From assembly GCA_964632495.1 (NCBI GenBank), contig CAZWDS010000012.1, forward strand, positions 1-55,586: 55,586 nt of DNA, given 5' to 3'. The notes under the pieces are model-generated. The model did not search any database. It had not been told where the DNA came from and was given only the letters and a program-made list of their open reading frames with translations. The stretch comes from CALKXV01 sp964632495 (GTDB taxonomy: Bacteria > Pseudomonadota > Alphaproteobacteria > Rhodobacterales > Rhodobacteraceae). Shown piece after piece: positions 26,241 to 35,326 of this stretch (the first letter of the stretch is position 1; each line of letters starts with the position of its first letter). A program made the position numbers and the translations under genes.

Positions 26241-28403
26241 ATGCTGCTGGAAGACGTCATTTCGAACTTTCCGTTTGTGACAACGGATGCTGTTGCCATC
26301 GGGTATCAACCTTCGAAGGCGGACGATTGGGAGTTCGTCTGGGTGAATGATGCGTTTTGCCATTTGTTCAATGCAGAACATCTGGATGCTTTGGGTCGCC
26401 ATCCAAACACCATTCATCATCCTGATTACATAGAAGATTTTCTAGAACACGAAGCGGAAATGGTCGCCGATGGGCGTACGTTTATGTCGATTTCATCACG
26501 ATGCCGGTGCGATGATGGCGAAGAATTCTGGGCCAGCATTTCTTTGTTCATCGTTTCCGATCAGGCAAGCACTGGGCGGCATTGTGTGTTCAACATTCGC
26601 GACATCAACGACCTGAAGGATCGCGAACAGGCGGCTGAACTGGCGTTGATCGAAAACGAGCATTTATTGTTCGAAGTTGAAGCAACGCAAACTCGTCTTT
26701 TAAGTGCGATCGAAACCACGACTGATCCGTTTGCGATCTACGATGTCCGCGACAATCTGGTGATCTGGAACCCGGGCTATGCCAGTGCATATACAGGCGA
26801 TCCGGACGGTTTGAGCAAGGGAATGAAGCTGGAGGAGGTTCTGCATCTGTCCGCGACCAACGGTTTCATTCTTGAGGCGCGAGGCCGGGTGGACGCATGG
26901 GTGGCCGAAACGCTGGCCAGTTGGAATAGCGCGGCCTTGCCAGAGTTCCGGTTGTCGATGGTGGAGGGCGAGTTCAAAGTCGTTCTGACCCGGACCAAGA
27001 ACGGTGATCGCGTCGTCCTGCAACTGGATATTTCCGAGTTTCTTGAGCATCAGCGCCAGTTGAAGATTTATGCGGCTGATCTGGAAGTCTCGAACGAGGA
27101 ATACAGCCATCAGGCCTTGCATGACGAGCTTACGGGTCTTGGCAATCGGCGGTTTTTGAGCCTGAAGCTTGAAGACCTTTGCGTGTCCCAACAAAACTCT
27201 GGTGGTGACATCGCGGCGTTGCATGTTGATTTGGACCGGTTCAAGCAGGTCAACGATACCATGGGGCATGTGGCCGGCGACTATGTGCTGGAAAAGTTTG
27301 CCGACTGTTTGCGCGCGGTCTGTGGCCGGGACGATATTGTTGCGCGAACCGGGGGCGATGAATTCGTGATGTTGGTGCCTTGCGCACCCGGCAGCGACAG
27401 GCCGAACAAAGTTGCCGCAGACGTGGTCGAAATGGCGTCGAAACCGTTTTTTTTCGAAGGGAAGCGATGCAACGTTGGCGCCAGCGTTGGAATAGCGCGC
27501 ACGCCCTTGATCGCACCGGACGAATTGCTAACCAGTTCGGACATCGCTCTTTACAAGGCGAAATCCGCCGGTCGGGGGTCCGTTGGTGTTTTTGACAGCA
27601 CGGATCTTATAGCGTTGCAAAGCGCGAAAAACCTCGCCGACGAAATCTGGTCCGGCATCCTCAATGAAGAATTCGTGGCTGTCTTTTTGCCAGAGATCGA
27701 CAGTCTGACGGGGGCTGTGGTTGCGCTTGAAGTTTTGGTGCGATGGCAGCATCCGACGCGGGGCGTATTACTGCCGGACGAGTTTATGCAAGCCGCGGAA
27801 GATGCAAACCTTGTTGCACAGATTGACGCCATGATTTTGCGGCAAGCCACGACGATGGCGACTGCGGTCTGCGCAGATACGGACATCCGCCCGATGCTGT
27901 CCTTCAATGTCAGCAAGGCGCGGATGTACGACGACCGGCTTTTGAACGATGTGCAGTCTGTGACTTACGATGGCGCGCTGACGTTTGAACTGACCGAAAG
28001 CATCGTTCAGGACGAAGAAACGATCGAGATTCACCGCAATCTAGAGGGTCTGCGCTCTGCCGGTGTCCAACTGGTGGTCGATGATTTCGGCAGCGGAAAC
28101 GTCAGTATTCTGGCTTTGCGGCGTCTCTCGCCTGATCGGATCAAGATTGACCAAAGGTTGGTCGAACCGGTTTGCCAGTCCAGTTCAGCGCGTCAACTTG
28201 TCGAATCCATTGTCAGCGCGGCCCGAATTTTGAAGATTGGTGTTTCTGCGGATGGTGTCGAGACGGAAGATCAGGTCTTCGCACTACAGCAAATGGGTTG
28301 TGACCGACTGCAAGGCCCGTTTTTTTCGCAACCAATGACGATCGAAGCGGCAATGTGCCTTTTGCAGTCGGATCAGCCTTTGCAACCGGCCGCAAGCGCT
28401 TAA
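26241..28403 (+). CDS. PAS-GGDEF-EAL cyclic-di-GMP protein
   Basis: A 720-aa soluble signalling protein: two PAS-like domains (about 20-130 and 150-265), a GGDEF domain with intact TGGDEF (about 369-374) and an EAL domain (about 465-710). The EAL motif reads EVL, but DDFGSG and the following KID are present; the usual AEGVET is ADGVET. The inhibitory I-site RxxD upstream of GGDEF reads GRDD, so product inhibition is probably lost. Probably bifunctional or dominated by one activity. An inverted repeat (TTCCTGCAAGGAA, 26218-26230) lies before ATG 26241. Confidence 0.92.
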   Translation: MLLEDVISNFPFVTTDAVAIGYQPSKADDWEFVWVNDAFCHLFNAEHLDALGRHPNTIHHPDYIEDFLEHEAEMVADGRTFMSISSRCRCDDGEEFWASISLFIVSDQASTGRHCVFNIRDINDLKDREQAAELALIENEHLLFEVEATQTRLLSAIETTTDPFAIYDVRDNLVIWNPGYASAYTGDPDGLSKGMKLEEVLHLSATNGFILEARGRVDAWVAETLASWNSAALPEFRLSMVEGEFKVVLTRTKNGDRVVLQLDISEFLEHQRQLKIYAADLEVSNEEYSHQALHDELTGLGNRRFLSLKLEDLCVSQQNSGGDIAALHVDLDRFKQVNDTMGHVAGDYVLEKFADCLRAVCGRDDIVARTGGDEFVMLVPCAPGSDRPNKVAADVVEMASKPFFFEGKRCNVGASVGIARTPLIAPDELLTSSDIALYKAKSAGRGSVGVFDSTDLIALQSAKNLADEIWSGILNEEFVAVFLPEIDSLTGAVVALEVLVRWQHPTRGVLLPDEFMQAAEDANLVAQIDAMILRQATTMATAVCADTDIRPMLSFNVSKARMYDDRLLNDVQSVTYDGALTFELTESIVQDEETIEIHRNLEGLRSAGVQLVVDDFGSGNVSILALRRLSPDRIKIDQRLVEPVCQSSSARQLVESIVSAARILKIGVSADGVETEDQVFALQQMGCDRLQGPFFSQPMTIEAAMCLLQSDQPLQPAASA

Positions 28404-28411
28404 CGCAGGGT

Positions 28412-28714
28412 TCAGGTGTCGGTGCCGTGTGATTTTGCAAAAGCGGTCTGTTGGTCCGCCGTGGCTTCGGTTTGGTATTTGTCCTTCCAGACATCGTAAG
28501 GCATGCCATAGAAAACCTCGCGCGCTGCGTCTTTCGACATCGCGATTCCTGCTTCGTCCGCGGCCTCTTGATACCAGCGCGACAGGCAGTTGCGGCAGAA
28601 GCCCGCAAGGTTCATCATGTCGATGTTCTGAACCTCGGCGCGATCTTCCATCAGATGTTTGCGCAGGCGTCGAAAGGCTGCGGCCTCTAGTTCGATGCGG
28701 GTTTGGTCATCCAT
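28412..28714 (-). CDS. DUF1244 family protein
   Basis: A 100-aa alphaproteobacterial DUF1244 protein. The family pattern is clear: NLAGFCRNCLSRWYQEAADE and YGMPYDVWKDKYQ. Helical and cytosolic, function unknown; the two Cys in FCRNC may bind a metal. Convergent with the GGDEF/EAL gene with only eight bases between stop codons. The intergenic 28715-28885 holds its promoter and that of pyk. Confidence 0.9.
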   Translation of the reverse strand: MDDQTRIELEAAAFRRLRKHLMEDRAEVQNIDMMNLAGFCRNCLSRWYQEAADEAGIAMSKDAAREVFYGMPYDVWKDKYQTEATADQQTAFAKSHGTDT

Positions 28715-28885
28715 TTTTCATCCTCTCGTGATTCACATCCTGAAGTGACGCCGCATCAGGCAAGTTTCAAGGTCCTGTCGCGGTTCCATCCACCGAATAT
28801 CATCGCATGGCGATGCTTTGTGCAGTTGTCATGCGCTAACATTTGCGGCAATAGAGAGCCAAAGTTGCACTGAAAGGAACATGCC

Positions 28886-30331
28886 ATGCGCCGTCTCAGG
28901 AACGTCAAGATCGTTGCGACCCTTGGCCCTGCCACAAGCTCGTACACGATGATCAAGGCATTGTACGAAGCCGGTGCCGACGTGTTCCGGCTGAACATGA
29001 GCCACGGCGAACACGAAGACATCGCAAAGCGCCACGAGAACATTCGTAAAGTTGAAGCTGATGTGGGTCGTCCGATTGGCATTCTGGCCGATTTGCAGGG
29101 CCCGAAGTTGCGCGTGGGCACGTTTGCCAATGACAGCGAAGAGCTGGAAGAGGGCCAGAGTTTCCGACTTGATCTGGATGATGCGCCGGGCGATGCGACC
29201 CGTGTGCAGTTGCCGCACCGCGAGATTTTTGATGCCTTGGAAAAAGGCGCATCGCTTTTGGTGAACGATGGCAAGATCCGGCTAAAGGTTAAGGAACATG
29301 GCGCAGACTTTGCGAATTGTATCGTCATGGTGGGTGGTACGATTTCTGACCGCAAAGGCGTCAACGTGCCGGACGTGATCCTGCCGCTTGCGGCTTTGTC
29401 GGAAAAGGACAAACGCGACCTTGAATTTGTCTGCGAGTTGGGCGTCGATTGGTTGGGCCTGTCCTTTGTGCAACGCGCGGACGATGTGGAAGAAGCGCGC
29501 GTCTTGGCCAAAGGCCGTGCGTCGCTGATGTCGAAGATCGAAAAACCTGCGGCGGTCGATGGGTTCGATGCGATTTTGTACGCCTCGGATGCGATTATGG
29601 TGGCAAGGGGTGACTTGGGTGTCGAACTGCCTGTTCAGAACTTGCCGCCGATCCAAAAGCGTCTGGTGCGCAAATGCCGGACGGCCGCAAAGCCTGTGAT
29701 CGTGGCGACGCAAATGCTCGAATCGATGGTCGACAGCCCGATCCCGACGCGGGCCGAAGTTTCGGACGTGGCCGCCGCGATCTATGAGGGCGCGGACGCC
29801 GTGATGTTGTCGGCTGAAAGTGCGGTTGGCAGCTATCCGGTCGAAGCGGTTTCAACGATGAACAACGTGGCCATCGAGGTGGAAAGCGACCCAACGTATC
29901 AGTCCGTCGTCGATGCCAGCCGTGGTGGACCCAAGCAATCGGTGGCGGATGGTATCGTTTCGGCCGCGCGTGAAATTGCGGAAACGGCGAATATCAAGGT
30001 GATCTGTTGTTATTCGCAGTCCGGCACAACGGCGCTTTTGGTGGCCCGCGAACGCCCGCATGTGCCAATTATCGCTATGACATCCCGCGAAAGAACCGCG
30101 CAGAGATTGTGTCTTACTTGGGGCCTGCATTGTGTGATCACACCCGAGGTGGATAGGTTTAAGACCGCGGTGCTGAATTCGGCCAGAACAGCAGTAAAAG
30201 AAGGGCTTGCCAAGCCTTCAGACCAGTTGGTTGTGACCGCCGGTGTGCCCTTTGGACAGACCGGAACCACCAATATTCTGCGCGTCGCCCCGTGCGATGA
30301 AAACCTTATTATCCCCGCAGATCCCGAATAA
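28886..30331 (+). CDS. pyk: pyruvate kinase
   Basis: A 481-aa pyruvate kinase, PEP plus ADP to pyruvate plus ATP. KIVATLGPAT at the start, the B domain beginning near residue 72, the active-site segment LMSKIEKPAAV with its Lys/Glu pair, MVARGDLGVELP and the C-terminal domain CCYSQSGTTA are all visible. AAAGGAAC precedes ATG 28886. Allosteric type cannot be told from the sequence alone. Confidence 0.97.
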   Translation: MRRLRNVKIVATLGPATSSYTMIKALYEAGADVFRLNMSHGEHEDIAKRHENIRKVEADVGRPIGILADLQGPKLRVGTFANDSEELEEGQSFRLDLDDAPGDATRVQLPHREIFDALEKGASLLVNDGKIRLKVKEHGADFANCIVMVGGTISDRKGVNVPDVILPLAALSEKDKRDLEFVCELGVDWLGLSFVQRADDVEEARVLAKGRASLMSKIEKPAAVDGFDAILYASDAIMVARGDLGVELPVQNLPPIQKRLVRKCRTAAKPVIVATQMLESMVDSPIPTRAEVSDVAAAIYEGADAVMLSAESAVGSYPVEAVSTMNNVAIEVESDPTYQSVVDASRGGPKQSVADGIVSAAREIAETANIKVICCYSQSGTTALLVARERPHVPIIAMTSRERTAQRLCLTWGLHCVITPEVDRFKTAVLNSARTAVKEGLAKPSDQLVVTAGVPFGQTGTTNILRVAPCDENLIIPADPE

Positions 30332-30372
30332 TCGCCCAAATATCGCCAGATTAGCCATGCACTCTACTCGCC

Positions 30373-30597
30373 ATGGTAGAGTATGTTGATCTCATAATGG
30401 TTCTTGGCGTTTGCGTCTTCGGGTTGTCTTTCCCGGCGATGGTGAACGCGTTTTCACACGGGCAACCCCCACGTGCCGCGATGCTGGCAATATTTGCGGG
30501 CGGTGTGATGATGCTTTATGCAAATTCCTCGCGTCCGGGCGGCTATTCTGTCGCCGAGATGCCTCAGGTGTTCATGCGCGTTATCACTGGCGCTTAA
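30373..30597 (+). CDS. small membrane protein, 74 aa
   Basis: A 74-aa protein with two hydrophobic segments (about 4-25 and 36-50) joined by a polar loop (SHGQPPRA). No family recognised. It follows pyk by 41 nt in the same direction and precedes the rpmI leader. It has a normal ATG start, but no strong Shine-Dalgarno sequence is seen. Confidence 0.62.
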   Translation: MVEYVDLIMVLGVCVFGLSFPAMVNAFSHGQPPRAAMLAIFAGGVMMLYANSSRPGGYSVAEMPQVFMRVITGA

Positions 30598-30620
30598 CGT
30601 CCAAACGAACCAAAATTTCC

Positions 30621-30712
30621 CTTGTCAGACGGGGCGCTCGCATGTATGCGGTGCGCTCTGACGAGCGTTCCGGCCAAGTGGCATGCCGAGTACGCCTTAA
30701 CCGTCTGACAAG
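30621..30712 (+). promoter_or_regulatory. structured mRNA leader of rpmI-rplT (three-way junction)
   Basis: Closing stem of 12 perfect pairs, CTTGTCAGACGG (30621-30632) with CCGTCTGACAAG (30701-30712). Inside are hairpin 1 (30634-30656, GCGC/GCGC plus CGCA/TGCG, loop TGTA) and hairpin 2 (30665-30695, GCGT/ACGC plus CGGC/GCCG). AGGAG (30714-30718) begins one base after the stem, six bases before the rpmI start. This layout fits an autoregulatory ribosomal-protein leader that controls access to the rpmI Shine-Dalgarno site. No known Rfam family could be assigned by eye. Confidence 0.72.
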
Positions 30713-30724
30713 TAGGAGATGGAA

Positions 30725-30925
30725 ATGCCCAAGATGAAGACGAAGTCGAGCGCTAAGAAGCGCTTCAAAGTCACCGCGACCGGTAAAGTGGTCTCAGGCC
30801 AAGCTGGCAAACGCCACGGCATGATCAAACGCACACGTAAATTCATTCGCAATGCACGTGGCACAACTGTGATGAGCGAGCCCGATCAGAAGATCGTCAA
30901 GCAATTCATGCCCTACGACCGGTAA
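30725..30925 (+). CDS. rpmI: 50S ribosomal protein L35
   Basis: A 66-aa L35 with the family start MPKMKTKSSAKKRFKVTATG. ATG 30725 is chosen over the ATG at 30719 because MPKMKTK is the conserved N-terminus and AGGAG is then six bases away. It lies 12 nt before rplT. Part of the large ribosomal subunit. Confidence 0.97.
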   Translation: MPKMKTKSSAKKRFKVTATGKVVSGQAGKRHGMIKRTRKFIRNARGTTVMSEPDQKIVKQFMPYDR

Positions 30926-30937
30926 GGAGACAGACAC

Positions 30938-31300
30938 ATGGCACGCGTTAAAGGTGGGACAGTAACCCACGCACGTCACAAGAAGGTCACCGATGCCGCG
31001 AAAGGCTATTACGGTCGCCGTAAGAACACCTTCAAAGTTGCCCGCCAAGCGGTCGACAAGGCTAACCAATACGCCACCCGCGACCGCAAGAACCGCAAGC
31101 GCAACTTCCGCGCCTTGTGGATCCAGCGGATCAACGCGGCTGTGCGCAGCCACGACGAAGCGCTGACATATTCGCGTTTCATCAACGGGTTGTCGCTGGC
31201 GGGGATCGAAGTGGACCGCAAGGTTCTGGCCGATCTGGCCGTTCACGAACCAGACGCATTCGGAGCTATCGTCGATAAGGCGAAGGCCGCGCTCGCGTAA
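30938..31300 (+). CDS. rplT: 50S ribosomal protein L20
   Basis: A 120-aa L20, an early 50S assembly protein that in several bacteria also represses its own operon by binding the mRNA leader. Arg/Lys-rich N-terminal extension (MARVKGGTVTHARHKK) and globular C-terminal domain (LAGIEVDRKVLADLAVH) are intact. AAGGAGACAGACAC precedes ATG 30938. L20 is the likely ligand of the leader at 30621-30712. Confidence 0.98.
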   Translation: MARVKGGTVTHARHKKVTDAAKGYYGRRKNTFKVARQAVDKANQYATRDRKNRKRNFRALWIQRINAAVRSHDEALTYSRFINGLSLAGIEVDRKVLADLAVHEPDAFGAIVDKAKAALA

Positions 31301-31324
31301 ACACCCGTTTCGGGTCACAGTTTT

Positions 31325-31361
31325 AGGAAGCCGCGGACCTTAACCGGTCTTGCGGCTTCTT
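31325..31361 (+). terminator. terminator or attenuator between rplT and pheS
   Basis: AGGAAGCCGC (31325-31334) pairs with GCGGCTTCTT (31352-31361), including one G-U pair, with an inner GACC/GGTC stem. TGTGTTT follows. It could be a terminator for rplT or an attenuator of pheS-pheT; no Phe-rich leader peptide was identified. Confidence 0.65.
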
Positions 31362-31414
31362 GTGTTTCGAGGCTTCGCTGGATAGCAGAGCAGGGATAGA
31401 AAAAGGGGTCCGTC

Positions 31415-32479
31415 ATGGACGATCTGAGGGATAAGTTTCTAGGTCAAATCGCCGAAGCATCTGACGAGGCCGCGCTAGAAGACCTGCGCGTTCAAGCGGT
31501 CGGCAAGAAGGGCGAAGTGTCGTTGAAAATGCGCGAGTTGGGCAAGATGACGCCCGAGGAACGCCAAGTGGCAGGCCCTGCGCTGAATGCGTTGAAGGAC
31601 GAGATCAATTCGGCGCTGTCGGCCAAGAAAGCCGCCTTGGAAGACGCCGCCTTGGACGCACGTTTGGCGACCGAATGGCTGGACGTAACACTGCCCGCCC
31701 GCGACCGTCCGCAGGGCACGATCCATCCGGTGTCTCAGGTGACGGAAGAGGTGACCGCGATCTTGGCGGACATGGGGTTTGCCGTCGCCGAAGGTCCGCA
31801 GATTGAAGACGACTGGCACAACTTTGATGCCCTGAACATCCCGTCGCACCATCCGGCGCGCACGGAAATGGACACGTTCTATATGGCGCGGACCGAAGGC
31901 GACAATCGTCCGCCCCATGTTTTGCGGACCCATACCTCGCCCGTGCAAATCCGGTCGATGTTGGATCAGGGCGCGCCGATCCGGATCATCTGTCCGGGTC
32001 GTGTATACCGCGCGGATTATGACCAGACACACACGCCGATGTTTCACCAAGTCGAAGGTTTGGCCATCGACAAGGACATTTCGATGGCGAACCTGAAGTG
32101 GGTGCTTGAGGAGTTTTTCAGCGCCTTCTTTGGCACCACGGTTAAAACCCGTTTTCGTGCCTCGCACTTCCCGTTCACTGAACCTTCGGCCGAGGTCGAT
32201 ATTCAGTGTTCCTGGGAAGGCGGCACAGTGAAAGTGGGCGAAGGCTCCGGCTGGCTTGAGGTTCTGGGCAGCGGCATGGTGCATCCCAAGGTGCTGGAAG
32301 CTGGCGGCATTGACCCTAGCCAATGGCAGGGCTTTGCATTTGGGATGGGGATCGATCGGATGGCGATGCTGAAATACGGCATCCCCGACCTGCGCGCGTT
32401 CTTTGACAGCGATCTACGCTGGCTGAGGCACTATGGCTTTTCCAGCCTGAACGTGCCGACGCTGCATGGGGGATTGTGA
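31415..32479 (+). CDS. pheS: phenylalanyl-tRNA synthetase alpha subunit
   Basis: A 354-aa PheS with the N-terminal coiled coil (about residues 1-85) and the class II core. Motif 2 is GRVYRADYDQTHTPMFHQVEG and motif 3 lies in FAFGMGIDRMAMLKYGI. It forms an alpha2beta2 enzyme with PheT and charges tRNA-Phe. pheT is separated by 391 nt that contain a small convergent ORF, an unusual spacing for this pair. Confidence 0.97.
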   Translation: MDDLRDKFLGQIAEASDEAALEDLRVQAVGKKGEVSLKMRELGKMTPEERQVAGPALNALKDEINSALSAKKAALEDAALDARLATEWLDVTLPARDRPQGTIHPVSQVTEEVTAILADMGFAVAEGPQIEDDWHNFDALNIPSHHPARTEMDTFYMARTEGDNRPPHVLRTHTSPVQIRSMLDQGAPIRIICPGRVYRADYDQTHTPMFHQVEGLAIDKDISMANLKWVLEEFFSAFFGTTVKTRFRASHFPFTEPSAEVDIQCSWEGGTVKVGEGSGWLEVLGSGMVHPKVLEAGGIDPSQWQGFAFGMGIDRMAMLKYGIPDLRAFFDSDLRWLRHYGFSSLNVPTLHGGL

Positions 32480-32514
32480 TGCGTGCTAAGACCTTAAGGC
32501 GATCTGAGCGCCGA

Positions 32515-32742
32515 TCACATATTGAAAGACGCTCTGCTGGGCGGCTTGGTCAACGCGCTGAGCGAGCTGGTTGCTGTGCCGCAGCCACCGAAGTTCGTAC
32601 GCCACCACGTGCAATCCGCTTCGCCTATCTGTGTCGGCAGTTTTTGCTGATGAAAGTTGTCGATCGACAAGGTGAGAATGAACGCACCTACGAACAGCGC
32701 GATCATAGCGGACAGCCGCAAAGCTTCGGTATTTGGCTCCAT
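32515..32742 (-). CDS. possible small membrane protein between pheS and pheT
   Basis: A 75-aa minus-strand ORF starting MEPNTEALRLSAM with one hydrophobic helix (about 8-26, SAMIALFVGAFILTLS) and a Cys-containing tail (CTWW, GGCG). It lies in the 391-nt interval between pheS and pheT. The hydrophobic segment and the AGGG upstream argue for a real gene; there is no family match and the tail looks unstructured, so it could be spurious. The interval otherwise shows only the pheT Shine-Dalgarno (AAGGAG). Confidence 0.42.
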   Translation of the reverse strand: MEPNTEALRLSAMIALFVGAFILTLSIDNFHQQKLPTQIGEADCTWWRTNFGGCGTATSSLSALTKPPSRASFNM

Positions 32743-32870
32743 TGTGAGGCCCTTTTCTTGCGTCGTTTGAGGCATAAAGACCGTTCAATTGTGGCGAAAT
32801 TTGGTCATCGTTTCTGGAATGAGCGGAATTTTGCTATGGAAACCCTTGATTGTCGCCAAGGAGCGGAAAC

Positions 32871-35267
32871 ATGAAATTCACCCTGTCCTGGCTGAAAGAA
32901 CATCTGGAAACCGACGCTTCGGTCGATCAGATCACGGACACGCTGACCGATCTTGGCCTTGAAGTTGAAGAGGTTGCGAACCCGCTGGATAAGCTGAAGG
33001 GCTTTACGCTTGGCAAGGTCGCCAGCGCCGAGCAGCACCCTGATGCCGACCGTTTGCGCGTCTGCATGGTGGATACCGACGAAGGCCAGAAGCAGATCAT
33101 TTGCGGTGCGCCCAATGCGCGGGCAGGCATCACGGTGGTTGTCTGCAAGCCCGGCGATTATGTGCCCGGCATTGATGTGACGCTAAGTGTGGGTAAAATT
33201 CGCGGTGTCGAAAGCCACGGTATGATGGCATCCGAGCGCGAGTTGGAGCTGTCGGACGAACACGACGGCATCATCGAACTGCCGTCGGGTGACGTGGGCG
33301 AAAGTTTTGCTGATTGGCTGGCAACGAACGATCCGGCCAAAGTTGATCCTGTGATCGAGATTGCCATTACGCCAAACCGGCAGGATGCGCTTGGGGTTGA
33401 GGGCATCGCGCGTGATCTAGCGGCGCGGGGACTTGGCACTCTGATTGAAAAGTCGGTTCAGCCAGTGCCGGGCGGTTTCCCCTGCCCGATCAACGTCAGC
33501 ATTGACGACGATACGCTGGACAGTGCGCCCTATTTCACGGGACGCGTGATCCGCGGTGTGAAGAATGGACCTTCACCTGAATGGTTGCAGGCGCGGTTGA
33601 AGGCCATCGGGTTGCGCCCGATTTCTGCGCTGGTCGACATCACCAACTTTTTCACGTTCGACCGAAACCGGCCTTTGCACGTGTTCGATGCGGACATCGT
33701 GCAAGGGGATTTACGGGTGCATCGGACCAAGGGCGGCGAAGAGATCGTGGCTTTGGATGACAAGACCTATGCCTTTCAGGACGGCATGATGGCGATCTCG
33801 GATGACCGGGGGCCGGAAAGCATCGCGGGTGTCATGGGTGGCGCTGAAAGCGGTGTCACTGAAAGCACGGTGAATGTCTTCGTCGAAAGCGCCTATTGGG
33901 ATCCGGTGACGATTGCGCATACGGGGCGCAAACTTAAAATCAACTCGGACGCGAAGTATCGGTTTGAACGCGGCGTTGACCCGGCCTTCACACGGCCCGG
34001 GTTGGAATTGGCCACAGCGATGATCCTTGAGTTGTGCGGCGGTGAAGCCTCCGAAGTGGTCGAAGCGGGCGCTTGCCCCGATGTGACGCGCGCGTACCGA
34101 TTGGATACGGCGCGGTGTTCGTCTTTGGTGGGCATGGACATTCCCGCCGACACGCAACGCGCGACGCTGGAAGCGCTTGGCTTCACGCTGGATGGTGACA
34201 TGGCAACGCCACCAACCTGGCGCGGGGACGTGAAAGGCGAGGCGGATTTGGTGGAAGAAGTGGCGCGAATTGCGTCCCTCACCAAACTGGAGCCGAAGCC
34301 CATGGCGCGTGCGTTGCCGGGGGTGCCGAAGCCGATTTTGACAGCCTTGCAAAAGCGCGAACAGGCGTCTCGGCGCACCGCGGCGGCCTTGGGGTACAAC
34401 GAATGCGTGACCTACAGCTTCATTGACGAACAGGCGGCGGGCTTGTTTGGCGGGGCGGATGAGGCACGGCGTGTGGCCAATCCGATTTCGTCCGAGATGA
34501 CCCATATGCGCCCCTCTTTGCTGCCGGGGTTGTTGCAAGCCGCCGCGCGCAATCAGGCGCGTGGGTTTGCCGAAGTATCATTGTTTGAAGTGGGCGCGGT
34601 GTTCCATGGTGGCGAGCCAGACGAGCACGAGATCATGATCACCGGTTTGCGTGTTGGCGCCACAGGTCCGAAAGACCCGCATGGTGCGCGAAGGAATGTC
34701 GATGTTTTCGATGCCCGTGCGGATGCCGAAGCTGTCTTGGCCGCCTTGGGTGCTCCGGCGCGGACGCAATTCGCGCGGGGAACCAAAGGGTGGTGGCATC
34801 CCGGGCGGTCAGCGAAGATCACTTTGGGCCCTAAGATCACCTTGGCGGCTTTTGGCGAGTTGCACCCGAAGGTTCTGAAAGAACTGGATGTCAAAGGCCC
34901 GGCGGTGGCCTTTGCTGTGCATTTGTCGGCGGTGCCGGAACCGCGTGCCAAGACCACGGCGCGGGCGGCTTTGGCAATCAGCGATTTGCAAGCGGTTGAG
35001 CGCGACTTTGCTTTCGTTCTGGACGCGGATGTCGAGGCGGTTCAGGTGGTGAACGCGGCTTTGGGGGCAGACAAAGCGTTGATCGAAGACGTGCGCGTCT
35101 TTGACGAATTCATCGGCGGCAGTCTTGGTGAGGGCAAGAAATCCCTTGCGATCACGGTGCGGATGCAGCCCCGGGACAAGACGCTGACCGACGAGGAAAT
35201 CGACGCGGTCGGTGCATCCATCGTGGCCAAAGTCAGCAAAGCCACCGGCGGAACTCTGCGCGGCTAA
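32871..35267 (+). CDS. pheT: phenylalanyl-tRNA synthetase beta subunit
   Basis: A 798-aa PheT. The N-terminal tRNA-binding (OB) domain lies at about 40-150 (DADRLRVC, GAPNARAG), then the B3/B4 editing domain (SALVDITNFF, GRPLHVFDAD-like RPLHVFD), the B5 domain and the C-terminal anticodon-binding fold (RDFAFVLDADV). AAGGAG is seven bases before ATG 32871; an upstream in-frame start adds seven non-conserved residues. Confidence 0.97.
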   Translation: MKFTLSWLKEHLETDASVDQITDTLTDLGLEVEEVANPLDKLKGFTLGKVASAEQHPDADRLRVCMVDTDEGQKQIICGAPNARAGITVVVCKPGDYVPGIDVTLSVGKIRGVESHGMMASERELELSDEHDGIIELPSGDVGESFADWLATNDPAKVDPVIEIAITPNRQDALGVEGIARDLAARGLGTLIEKSVQPVPGGFPCPINVSIDDDTLDSAPYFTGRVIRGVKNGPSPEWLQARLKAIGLRPISALVDITNFFTFDRNRPLHVFDADIVQGDLRVHRTKGGEEIVALDDKTYAFQDGMMAISDDRGPESIAGVMGGAESGVTESTVNVFVESAYWDPVTIAHTGRKLKINSDAKYRFERGVDPAFTRPGLELATAMILELCGGEASEVVEAGACPDVTRAYRLDTARCSSLVGMDIPADTQRATLEALGFTLDGDMATPPTWRGDVKGEADLVEEVARIASLTKLEPKPMARALPGVPKPILTALQKREQASRRTAAALGYNECVTYSFIDEQAAGLFGGADEARRVANPISSEMTHMRPSLLPGLLQAAARNQARGFAEVSLFEVGAVFHGGEPDEHEIMITGLRVGATGPKDPHGARRNVDVFDARADAEAVLAALGAPARTQFARGTKGWWHPGRSAKITLGPKITLAAFGELHPKVLKELDVKGPAVAFAVHLSAVPEPRAKTTARAALAISDLQAVERDFAFVLDADVEAVQVVNAALGADKALIEDVRVFDEFIGGSLGEGKKSLAITVRMQPRDKTLTDEEIDAVGASIVAKVSKATGGTLRG

Positions 35268-35281
35268 CCCCTGTTTGGCGT

Positions 35282-35323
35282 GACACGATGTTTTGCGGCC
35301 CCTTGATCGGGGCCGCGCGTGTC
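35282..35323. terminator. bidirectional terminator between pheT and gst
   Basis: GCGGCCCC (35295-35302), loop TTGATC, GGGGCCGC (35309-35316), with an outer GACACG/CGTGTC pair. Perfect 8-bp core between two convergent genes. Confidence 0.85.
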
Positions 35324-35326
35324 GCT

